A stretch of DNA of 57,844 nucleotides from Anaerobranca gottschalkii DSM 13577 (GTDB taxonomy: Bacteria > Bacillota > Proteinivoracia > Proteinivoracales > Proteinivoracaceae), in assembly GCF_900111575.1 (NCBI RefSeq), contig NZ_FOIF01000006.1, positions 17,258 through 75,101 of the forward strand, read 5' to 3'. Position numbers and translations under genes: made by a program. Under the pieces are notes generated by a model, which saw nothing but the letters and a program-made list of their open reading frames with translations, was not told the origin of the DNA and did no database searches. Positions 23,568 to 31,657 of the stretch are shown here, one piece after another (the stretch's first letter is position 1; the number at the start of each line of letters is the position of its first letter).

Positions 23568-26063
23568 ATGATGAAAAAAGCGGTAATAATTGATGGTAAT
23601 AGTTTAATATACAGGGCCTTTTTTGCCTTGCCATTATTACAAACATCTAAAGGTGAATATACCAATGGACTTTATGGTTTTACAACTATGTTATTTAAAG
23701 TTATAGAAGAAGAAAAACCAGATTATATCGCTGTGGCTTTAGATAAAGGTAAGAAAAATTTTAGACATGAAACCTTTCCTGAATACAAAGGTCATCGTCC
23801 CAAAATGCCTGTAGAACTTATAGGACAATTTAAGTTACTTAAAGAAATGCTAGAACTGATGAAAATTAATTATTTTGAATTAGATAACTATGAAGCCGAT
23901 GATATCATAGGCACCTTTGCCCAAAGGGCAAAAGAACAAGGTTACTATACCCTTATAGTCAGTGGTGATAGAGATGTTTTACAGCTAGTAGACCAAAATG
24001 TCGATGTAATGTTAACTAAAAAAGGAATTAGCCAAACTATAAAGTATGACGAGAAAAGTTTAGAAAAGGAATTTGGTATTTCTTCTAAAATGTTAATTGA
24101 TGTAAAGGCACTTATGGGTGATACTTCTGACAACATTCCAGGTGTTAAAGGAGTAGGGGAAAAAACAGCTCTTAAACTAATTCAAACCTTTGGCTCTTTA
24201 ACAGAAGTCTATAATAACCTTGATAAAGCAGGGGGACCTAAATTAAGGGAAAACTTAGAGAAAGATAAAGAAATGGCCTTTATTAGCCAAAAATTAGCTA
24301 AAATCAAATTAGATGTACCTTTAGATTTTGAATTTAACAACTTAACCCTTAAAGACTTTGACCAAGGTTTATTAGCTTTTTTTAGAAGGGTAGAATTTAA
24401 TAGTTTAATTCCAAAAATTAATATTTTAGTTGATGAACAGGAAAATGATTTTGAAGTAAAAGAAGGCAAACTAAATATTAAAGAATTGTTAGGTAATGAG
24501 TATGGGATTCTTTGGCAAGGAGATATCCTCTATATTGGTAGTTATGATGAATTTTACAAAACCACTGACTTTGAAAAGATAAAAGAAATACTTGAAAATG
24601 AGGAAGTTAAAAAAATCTGTTTTGATTATAAAAATCTATTACATAAATCTAAAGAAAGTGGCATTGAAGTAAAAGGGGTAATTTTTGATACTCTATTAGC
24701 CGCTTATCTTCTAGAGCCAGATAAAAGTAGTTATTCTATCGAGGATTTAGCCCAAAATTACTTAAATTTTTCCTTAAATAGTGAAGATTTTGAAAGAAAA
24801 GCTAGTTTGTTACCTATAATCTATCTTGAACAACGGAATCGAATTGAGGCTATGGGTGGAGAATTTTTGCTATATCAAATAGAAATGCCTTTAAGTAAAG
24901 TATTATGTGATATGGAACGGGAAGGAATTCATGTAGATAAAGATTATTTAGAAAAGTTAAGTAAAGAGTTTGATGAGCAATTGGGGATATTACAAGAAAA
25001 AATCTGGAGTTATTCTAAAGAAAAATTTAACATAAATTCACCTAAACAATTGGGAACAGTGTTATTTGAAGAGTTAAACCTTCCCCCCCTTAAAAAAACT
25101 AAGACCGGATACTCTACAGATGTTACGGTGTTAGAGGGGCTTAAAGAAGCTCATCCTATTATTGATTATTTATTACAATATAGAACTTTGGCGAAATTAA
25201 AATCTACCTATGCCGATGGTTTAATAGCTTTAATAAAAGAAGATGGCAAACTTCACACTACCTTTAACCAGACTATAACAGCAACAGGAAGACTTTCTAG
25301 TACAGAACCTAATTTACAAAATATACCAATAAGGTTGGAGGAAGGGAAAAAAATCCGAAAAGCCTTTATTGCCCCTGAAGGCTATACGTTACTTTCCTTT
25401 GATTACTCCCAAATTGAGCTGAGGATTTTAGCCCATATGTCAGGGGATAGTAATTTAATTGAAGGTTTTTTAAAGGGACAGGATGTCCACCAAAGAACTG
25501 CTTCTGAGGTTTTTGGTGTTCCATTAGCACAGGTAACTGAACAACAGCGTAGACATGCAAAGGCCGTTAACTTTGGAATAGTTTATGGAATGAGTGATTT
25601 TGGATTAGCCCAAAGCCTTTCTATCCCGAGAAAAGAGGCTAAAGATTATATCGAAAGGTATTTCCAACGCTATCAAGGTGTAAAAAGATTTATTGATTCT
25701 ACAATATCCCTTTGTAAAGAAAAGGGTTATGTGGAAACATTATTTAACAGGAGAAGGTATATCCATGAAATAAATAGCTCTAACTTTAATAGAAGGTCCT
25801 TTGCAGAAAGGGCAGCTATCAATACCCCTATACAAGGAACAGCTGCAGATATAATTAAAAAGGCCATGGTAGATATCTATAACAGTAAACCTAATGCTAA
25901 AATGTTACTACAAGTTCATGATGAACTGGTGTTTTTAGTGGAAAACTCAAAGGTTAATGAAGTGATTCCAAAGATTAAAGAAATAATGGAAAATACCATT
26001 AAACTAGCAGTTCCATTAACAGTAGATTACAAGATAGGTAGGAATTGGATGGAAATGGAGTAA
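23568..26063 (+). CDS. polA: DNA polymerase I
   Basis: Repair and Okazaki-processing polymerase, 831 residues. The N-terminal 5'-3' exonuclease domain shows DGNSLIYRAFFAL, SGDRDVLQLV and MGDTSDNIPGVKG. The middle 3'-5' exonuclease domain appears inactive: the DxE motif is missing (WQGDILYIGSYDE region) although FDTLLAAYLL remains, as in other Gram-positive PolI. The polymerase has motif A FDYSQIELRI with D612, motif B RRHAKAVNFGIVYG, and motif C VHDE with D785. The ATG at 23568 follows AAGGAGA by 7 bases. It begins the polA-mutM-ytaF-coaE cluster seen in many Firmicutes. Confidence 0.97.
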   Translation: MMKKAVIIDGNSLIYRAFFALPLLQTSKGEYTNGLYGFTTMLFKVIEEEKPDYIAVALDKGKKNFRHETFPEYKGHRPKMPVELIGQFKLLKEMLELMKINYFELDNYEADDIIGTFAQRAKEQGYYTLIVSGDRDVLQLVDQNVDVMLTKKGISQTIKYDEKSLEKEFGISSKMLIDVKALMGDTSDNIPGVKGVGEKTALKLIQTFGSLTEVYNNLDKAGGPKLRENLEKDKEMAFISQKLAKIKLDVPLDFEFNNLTLKDFDQGLLAFFRRVEFNSLIPKINILVDEQENDFEVKEGKLNIKELLGNEYGILWQGDILYIGSYDEFYKTTDFEKIKEILENEEVKKICFDYKNLLHKSKESGIEVKGVIFDTLLAAYLLEPDKSSYSIEDLAQNYLNFSLNSEDFERKASLLPIIYLEQRNRIEAMGGEFLLYQIEMPLSKVLCDMEREGIHVDKDYLEKLSKEFDEQLGILQEKIWSYSKEKFNINSPKQLGTVLFEELNLPPLKKTKTGYSTDVTVLEGLKEAHPIIDYLLQYRTLAKLKSTYADGLIALIKEDGKLHTTFNQTITATGRLSSTEPNLQNIPIRLEEGKKIRKAFIAPEGYTLLSFDYSQIELRILAHMSGDSNLIEGFLKGQDVHQRTASEVFGVPLAQVTEQQRRHAKAVNFGIVYGMSDFGLAQSLSIPRKEAKDYIERYFQRYQGVKRFIDSTISLCKEKGYVETLFNRRRYIHEINSSNFNRRSFAERAAINTPIQGTAADIIKKAMVDIYNSKPNAKMLLQVHDELVFLVENSKVNEVIPKIKEIMENTIKLAVPLTVDYKIGRNWMEME

Positions 26064-26080
26064 ATTTGGAGGTAGAAAAA

Positions 26081-26899
26081 ATGCCAGAGTTACCAGAAGT
26101 GGAAACAATTGTGCGGGGATTAAGGTCTAAGCTTGAATGTAACAGATTTATAGAAGTAGAAGTTTACAATGAAAACACTATCAAAAATCCTAAGTGTATC
26201 AAGGAATTTAAAGAAAGAATAGAAGGAAAGAAAATTAGAGAAGTTAAGAGGCGGGGGAAGTACATCCTCTTGATTTTAGAAGATCTGGCCCATGTTATTA
26301 TCCATTTGCGAATGACAGGGCAATTGATATACAGTGAGGATCAGTTGAATTTTAGTCATTTGTGCCTCTCTGCAAAGCTTTCTAAGGGCTATTTGTATTT
26401 TAATGATATCCGAAAATTTGGTACTATCTCCTTATTGCCTAAAGATGACTTGGCTAAAGAAAAGGGATTTTGGACTTTAGGGGTGGAACCCTTAGAAGAA
26501 AGCTTTGGAATTGAATATCTCAAAAGTAAATTAGATACTGGTAGGCCTATAAAAAGTTTGTTATTAGATCAAAGGGTCTTAGCAGGTTTGGGAAATATTT
26601 ATGTTGATGAAAGCCTCTTTTTAGCAGGTATTTCCCCTTCTAAGCCCGCCAAAACTTTATCTGATGAAGAGATTTCTAAGTTAGTTTCAGCTATAAAATT
26701 TGTTTTAACTAAAGGAATTGAAAATAAGGGAACATCCTTTAGTGATTTTGTAGATTCTTATGGAGATAAGGGTACTAATCAAAATTTCTTGCAAGTTTAT
26801 GGCAGAGGTGGGGAAAAGTGTAAGGTATGTGGTAATGTATTAGCAAAAGACAAAATAGCAGGTAGAACAACGGTATTTTGCCTATATTGCCAAAAATAA
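26081..26899 (+). CDS. mutM: Formamidopyrimidine-DNA glycosylase (Fpg/MutM)
   Basis: Base-excision repair enzyme that removes 8-oxoguanine and formamidopyrimidines and cuts the abasic site. The start must be the ATG at 26081, since the mature N-terminus needs Pro2 and Glu3 (MPELPEVETIVRGL), and GGAGGT lies just before it; the longer frame starting at 26045 inside polA is rejected. The C-terminal zinc finger is CKVCG ... CLYCQK. Length is 272 residues. It lies 17 bases after polA and is likely co-transcribed. Confidence 0.96.
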   Translation: MPELPEVETIVRGLRSKLECNRFIEVEVYNENTIKNPKCIKEFKERIEGKKIREVKRRGKYILLILEDLAHVIIHLRMTGQLIYSEDQLNFSHLCLSAKLSKGYLYFNDIRKFGTISLLPKDDLAKEKGFWTLGVEPLEESFGIEYLKSKLDTGRPIKSLLLDQRVLAGLGNIYVDESLFLAGISPSKPAKTLSDEEISKLVSAIKFVLTKGIENKGTSFSDFVDSYGDKGTNQNFLQVYGRGGEKCKVCGNVLAKDKIAGRTTVFCLYCQK

Positions 26900-26989
26900 A
26901 TAGGCTTTTGGGAAAAACAGAAAATCTATCACATAAAAAGCCCAAATCCATAAAATGAACTAGACCTAATCCTTCGAGGTGGTGATTTT

Positions 26990-27613
26990 ATGGAACTTTG
27001 GGCAGTATTTTTTTTAGCTCTAGCTGTTTCTTTAGATGGTTTTGGTGCTGGTTTTGCCTACGGGCTCAACAGAATAACTATAAATTTCTCCGCAAAAATA
27101 TTGATAAGCTTAGCATCTGCCTTTGCAATATACTTATCTTTATTGGCGGGGGTATTGATTATAAAAATATTACCACCTAATTTAGCAGAGAAATTAGGTG
27201 GAATTCTACTCTGCGTTATGGGAATATATATAATTTATCAAAACTTGAGGAATTTAATAAATAACCAACCCTTTGATGAAGAATTTTTAAAGAAAAATTT
27301 TATTCAAAAGTTATTTATCTTGTTAAAAGAACCTAAGAAAGCAGATTTTGATAAATCAGGGAATATTTCTGGGATTGAAGTGTTTTTTTTAGGGTTTGCT
27401 TTAGCAATGGATGCCTTTGGAGCAGGATTTGGTGCAGCCTTAGCAGGGAGTAACCCCTTATTAATGGCAGTTTCTGTAGGAATTTTAAAGTTTATTTTAG
27501 TATCCCTTGGAATTATTTTAGGTAAAAAGTTAACGGAAATTCCATGGCAAGGAGTAATAGTTATAATTCCTGGAATAATTTTTTTGTTAATAGGGTTGAC
27601 AAATTTAAAATAA
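26990..27613 (+). CDS. ytaF: Sporulation membrane protein YtaF
   Basis: Small membrane protein of the MntP-like family (207 residues) with two related halves; each half opens with a DxFGAGF segment (SLDGFGAGFAYGLN, AMDAFGAGFGAALAG), and about six hydrophobic helices are visible. It is found in spore-formers between mutM and coaE, as here. A role in sporulation is known from the family name only; transport of a metal ion is possible from the MntP relationship. The ATG follows GAGGTGG. Confidence 0.9.
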   Translation: MELWAVFFLALAVSLDGFGAGFAYGLNRITINFSAKILISLASAFAIYLSLLAGVLIIKILPPNLAEKLGGILLCVMGIYIIYQNLRNLINNQPFDEEFLKKNFIQKLFILLKEPKKADFDKSGNISGIEVFFLGFALAMDAFGAGFGAALAGSNPLLMAVSVGILKFILVSLGIILGKKLTEIPWQGVIVIIPGIIFLLIGLTNLK

Positions 27614-27639
27614 TTAGTAAAATTAAATACTAAGTAACA

Positions 27640-27670
27640 AATCGGAAGCTTCAAGCTTCTGATTTATTTT
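27640..27670 (+). terminator. Possible terminator after ytaF
   Basis: ATCGGAAGCTT and AAGCTTCTGAT pair around a very short loop, followed by TTATTTT. If used, coaE has its own promoter in the AT-rich 150 bases that follow. Confidence 0.5.
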
Positions 27671-27828
27671 AAACATCTTACCCTGTTTCATTAAAGAAAT
27701 AAAGGGATAAAGGAAATAGTACTTTTATAGAAATATAAAAAATTAAAAAAAATTAAAAGGAAAAAATAATTTTTTATCGAATAATTAATTTATAAATATA
27801 ATATATTTTCAGTGAGGAGGTAGCTTTC

Positions 27829-28431
27829 TTGAAAAAAATCGGCTTAACAGGTGGAATAGCTAGTGGTAAAAGCACTATTTCTAAAATATTAAAGCGGCTA
27901 GGGGCAGCAATTATAGATGCAGATTTAGAGGCAAAGGCCACTCTTAAGCCAGAGACAAAATGCTGGGAGTTGTTGGTTAAAGAATTTGGTAGAGAAATTT
28001 TAAAACCTGATAATACAATAGACCGTAAAAAGCTAGGAAATTTAGTTTTTGGTAAAGCTGAAAAGTTACAAAAATTAAACCAAATTGTTCATCCTTTTGT
28101 TAAAGAAAGGATTAAAAATAAAATGGTAGAGATAGAAAGGAAAGGTAAATATAAAGCTATTGTTCTAGATGCCCCTCTACTTATAGAAACCGGTTTTCAT
28201 AATTTAGTTGACGAAGTTTGGGTAGTAGATGTAGATAGAGAAACTCAAATACAGAGGGTAATGAAAAGGGATAATTTAAATAGAGAACAAGCAATAGCCC
28301 GTATAAATTCCCAACTACCAAGGGAAGAAAGGATTAAATACGCCACAGCAATTATCGATAATATGGGGACGAGGAAACATACTAGGGAACAAATAATCAA
28401 ACTTTGGCAAACTAAAGTTGAAGAAAAATAA
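27829..28431 (+). CDS. coaE: Dephospho-CoA kinase
   Basis: Last step of coenzyme A synthesis: ATP-dependent phosphorylation of the 3'-OH of dephospho-CoA. The P-loop is GGIASGKS (residues 6-13), and DAPLLIETG and KRDNLNREQAIARI are typical. Length is 200 residues. The start is a TTG at 27829, 8 bases after GAGGAGG; no upstream ATG exists in frame near a ribosome site. It closes the polA cluster. Confidence 0.95.
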   Translation: MKKIGLTGGIASGKSTISKILKRLGAAIIDADLEAKATLKPETKCWELLVKEFGREILKPDNTIDRKKLGNLVFGKAEKLQKLNQIVHPFVKERIKNKMVEIERKGKYKAIVLDAPLLIETGFHNLVDEVWVVDVDRETQIQRVMKRDNLNREQAIARINSQLPREERIKYATAIIDNMGTRKHTREQIIKLWQTKVEEK

Positions 28432-28485
28432 ACTGAATATTTCTCTCTGAGAGAAAAATGTCGAAATTTTTATAGATTCAAACCG

Positions 28486-28514
28486 TTGACAATTTTTAAA
28501 ATGTATATTATCAT
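28486..28514 (+). promoter_or_regulatory. Promoter of the binding-protein gene
   Basis: TTGACA (28486-28491), 17 bases, TATCAT (28509-28514). Transcription would start near 28521, leaving a 160-base leader. Confidence 0.7.
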
Positions 28515-28608
28515 ATGAAATAACTTAAAATATAAAGTTACATACTTTATAATTATAATTTTTTAATAATAATATTTAGAATCTTCTGTATTATTGCTGT
28601 GACTTACC

Positions 28609-28641
28609 TTTAAGTGATTGATCCCTAATCAATCACTTAAA
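28609..28641. promoter_or_regulatory. Perfect 14-bp inverted repeat in the leader
   Basis: TTTAAGTGATTGAT and ATCAATCACTTAAA flank CCCTA. No T-run follows, so it is not a normal terminator. It could be an operator or a 5' mRNA-stabilising hairpin, 20 bases upstream of the ribosome site. Confidence 0.6.
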
Positions 28642-28680
28642 AATAAAAAAAGAAAAGAAAATAGGAGGGAGAGTAATTAC

Positions 28681-30504
28681 ATGAGAAAATTATTGACAGT
28701 ATTATTGATCTCCGTCATGGTGCTTTCTTTGGCAGCATGTGGAGGGAAACAGGAGGAAGCCCGTAAAATCGGTGGTACTTTAATTATCGGTAATACCACT
28801 GAAATGACCGGGGACTGGATAACAGCATTCTCCAATATCGCTTCTGACAGCGAAGTACTAAACTTAATTACAGGGTATTATACAGTTGATTTAACTTCTG
28901 CTGGGGAGTATGTAATCAACAAAACTGCTGTAAAGGATTATGAAAGGATTGTAAATGACGACGGTTCTATAACCTATGAGTTCGAGATCAACAAAGGGTT
29001 AAAATTTAGTAACGGAGTTGAAATTACTGCGAAAGACTATGTTGCTGATATTTTACTTTGGAACTCTAAGTTTATAGCCGATTTAGGTGGTTCTAACACC
29101 GTTTCTTTTAGGCTTAAAGGACATGGACCATATTCAAAAGGTGAAACTAAAGAATTTTCAGGAGTTCGCCTATTAGATGACTATAAATTCTCTGTAACTA
29201 TCGATGCTGCCCACTTACCATACTTCTATGAATTACCTCTAGTTAGGTATAGTCCAGAATTTTTACCTTTCTGGTTAGGGGACGGTGTAGATGTTGCTGA
29301 TGATGGAAATGGTGCTTATTTTACCGTAGAAGTTACCGAAGAAGCTTTTGGAGATATCTTTAAAGCAGCAAGGGAAAATCCTATATATGTATCTAGTGGT
29401 CCATATGTAGTAGAAGAATATGATGTTGCTTCTAAAATGGTTACTTTAAAAATCAATGAAAACTTTGCTGGTAACTATGAAGGACAAAAACCTTCAATAG
29501 AAACAGTGATCTTAAAGTTAGTTCAGCAAGATACAATGATGGATGAGTTAAGAACCGGTGGTGTAGACTTACTTTATGGTGTAGTTGCCGGTGGAACAAT
29601 CCAAGCAGGTCATGACTTAGTAGAAGAAGGTATCGGTATTACTTTCAGTGCTTATCCCCGTTCTGGTTATGGTAAAATCCACTTTGTAACTGACCATGGT
29701 CCAACACAATTTAAAGAAGTACGCCAAGCTATTGCCCACTTAATCAATAGAGATGAGTTTATTCAAGCCTTTGCTAGAGGTTATGGTTCAGTTGTCCATG
29801 GGCCATACGGAGAAGGTCAGTGGTTCTATCAAGAAACAAGACAAGAATTGTTATCTAAAGTTAATCTATATCCTTATAGCTTAGAAGATGCAGTTAGAGT
29901 TCTTGAAGAAGGTGGCTGGACTTTAGATGCCAACGGTAATCCATACACCGGCGAAGGTTTACGCCACAAAATGGTAGATGGCCAATTAATGCCTTTAGTA
30001 ATCGAATGGTTTGGTTCTGCTAATAACGAGTTTACAGATTTATTAGCTATCCGTTTACTAGAAAATCCTGATATCGCTGCTGCTGGTATGAAATTCAATC
30101 AAACAGTTGGTGATTTCGGTGAATTGATTAACTGGTATACCCGTACCGGTGGAGAGCAATACACAGTACCAACTTATCATATGTTTAACTTAGCTACTAG
30201 CTTTACCCCAATGTACGACTTAGAAAGAACTTATACACCTGGTGGTAGTGTAAACTACAATAGAATTAACGATGAAGAATTATATAGATTAGCAAAAGAA
30301 CTAGTTAGAAGAGATGGTACAGACAGAGATGGATTTAAAAAGGCCTTTGTTGATTTCATTGTTCGCTGGAATGAGTTACTACCTGATATTCCACTCTACT
30401 CTAACACCTTACACGATTTCTTCAATGAAAAATTAAAAGATTGGAATTTAACTGCTAATATCAGACTAGTTCATGCTATCCTCTATGCATATATCGAAGA
30501 ATAA
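28681..30504 (+). CDS. Peptide-type ABC transporter substrate-binding lipoprotein
   Basis: Family 5 (OppA/DppA-like) extracellular binding protein, 607 residues. The signal peptide MRKLLTVLLISVMVLSLAAC ends in a lipobox with the cysteine at residue 20, so it is lipid-anchored on the outer face of the membrane. The start is the ATG at 28681 behind AGGAGGGAG; a longer frame from 28618 would run through the leader hairpin. It is followed by a terminator and then the permease genes, so more binding protein than membrane parts can be made. The ligand may be peptides but could be a sugar or metal complex. Confidence 0.9.
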   Translation: MRKLLTVLLISVMVLSLAACGGKQEEARKIGGTLIIGNTTEMTGDWITAFSNIASDSEVLNLITGYYTVDLTSAGEYVINKTAVKDYERIVNDDGSITYEFEINKGLKFSNGVEITAKDYVADILLWNSKFIADLGGSNTVSFRLKGHGPYSKGETKEFSGVRLLDDYKFSVTIDAAHLPYFYELPLVRYSPEFLPFWLGDGVDVADDGNGAYFTVEVTEEAFGDIFKAARENPIYVSSGPYVVEEYDVASKMVTLKINENFAGNYEGQKPSIETVILKLVQQDTMMDELRTGGVDLLYGVVAGGTIQAGHDLVEEGIGITFSAYPRSGYGKIHFVTDHGPTQFKEVRQAIAHLINRDEFIQAFARGYGSVVHGPYGEGQWFYQETRQELLSKVNLYPYSLEDAVRVLEEGGWTLDANGNPYTGEGLRHKMVDGQLMPLVIEWFGSANNEFTDLLAIRLLENPDIAAAGMKFNQTVGDFGELINWYTRTGGEQYTVPTYHMFNLATSFTPMYDLERTYTPGGSVNYNRINDEELYRLAKELVRRDGTDRDGFKKAFVDFIVRWNELLPDIPLYSNTLHDFFNEKLKDWNLTANIRLVHAILYAYIEE

Positions 30505-30524
30505 GATTTTAGTAGATTTAAAAG

Positions 30525-30562
30525 AAAAATAGGGTATATTGTAAAATATACCCTATTTTTAC
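30525..30562 (+). terminator. Terminator between binding protein and permease genes
   Basis: AAAATAGGGTATATT and AATATACCCTATTTTT pair around GTAA. The T-run is short but present. It probably allows partial read-through. Confidence 0.8.
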
Positions 30563-30658
30563 CATATAAAGTAATTTTCCTTAAAGTTATAAATATTAAT
30601 AATGTTAACTAGTTAATAATTTTTCAGATTATACTAAGAGATGAAGGCAGGTAATAAT

Positions 30659-31645
30659 ATGTTAAAATACTTTATAAAAAGAATTGCCTATATGATCCTA
30701 GTTTTCTTTATTATGTCTATTGTTCTTTTTGGGTTGTATAGTCTAATACCTGGTGACCCGGCGATGATGAATGTTTTCCACTTGAAGGAACAAATGTCTC
30801 CTGAAGAATTTGAGGCTAGATATCAACAAGAACGGCAGAATTTAGGGCTAGATGATCCCGTACATGTCAGGTATTATCGTTGGGCAAGTAGATTTTTTAG
30901 GGGAGAATTTGGTAGGTCAAACTATTACAAAAAAGACGTTATTGATGTTGTTAAAACACCTTTGAGGGTAACAGTAACTTATAATATTTTTGTCGTCTTA
31001 TTAACCTTTTTAATCACTATACCTCTAGGTATAGCTTCTGCTGTTTATAAAAATTCTACCTTTGACAAAGTTGTACAAGTTGTAACTGTGGTTGGTTACA
31101 GTATTCCTTCCTTTATATTTGCGTTAATTTTTATTTACCTATTTGCAGTAAGGTTAGGTTGGTTTCCAGTTAGTGGTATGAGGACCCCTGGATTTTCAGG
31201 AACTCAGTTTCAAGAGTTTTTAGATTTGGTTAAACATATGGCACTTCCTGTTATAGCGTTAACTTTTGCATCATTAGGAGCGATGACCCGCTATGTTAGA
31301 GCTTCTATGATAGATGCTTTAGCTTTAGACTGTATTAGAACTGCTAGGGCAAAGGGTCTCAAAGAAAGGGTTGTTATTTTATCCCATGCTTGGAGGAATG
31401 CTTTGTTAGGTGTTATCACTTTGATGATAGCTTATGCTATGTCACTATTTAGTGGTGCATTGATCTTAGAAACTATGTTTAATATTCATGGAATGGGTAA
31501 ATTTTTATATGATTCTCTCCGGAACATGGATTATAATGTAACTTTGGCAATCCAGTTGTTCTACGTAGTTATCGCATTGGTGACTAATATCTTGATAGAT
31601 TTTAGCTATGGGCTTGTTGACCCAAGGGTAAGAGTAGATAAATAG
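30659..31645 (+). CDS. ABC transporter permease, OppB/DppB type
   Basis: First membrane subunit of the peptide-type importer, 328 residues with six predicted helices. It opens MLKYFIKRIAYMILVFF and has SLIPGDPA and YIYLF-type family sequence; the ATPase-contact loop is seen in RTARAKGLKERVVILSHAWRNAL (EAA-like). I prefer the ATG at 30659, 7 bases after AAGGCAGG, to the ATG at 30641. The next gene starts 12 bases after the stop. A normal family member without unusual insertions, unlike its partner. Confidence 0.92.
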   Translation: MLKYFIKRIAYMILVFFIMSIVLFGLYSLIPGDPAMMNVFHLKEQMSPEEFEARYQQERQNLGLDDPVHVRYYRWASRFFRGEFGRSNYYKKDVIDVVKTPLRVTVTYNIFVVLLTFLITIPLGIASAVYKNSTFDKVVQVVTVVGYSIPSFIFALIFIYLFAVRLGWFPVSGMRTPGFSGTQFQEFLDLVKHMALPVIALTFASLGAMTRYVRASMIDALALDCIRTARAKGLKERVVILSHAWRNALLGVITLMIAYAMSLFSGALILETMFNIHGMGKFLYDSLRNMDYNVTLAIQLFYVVIALVTNILIDFSYGLVDPRVRVDK

Positions 31646-31657
31646 GGAGGGGAAAGA

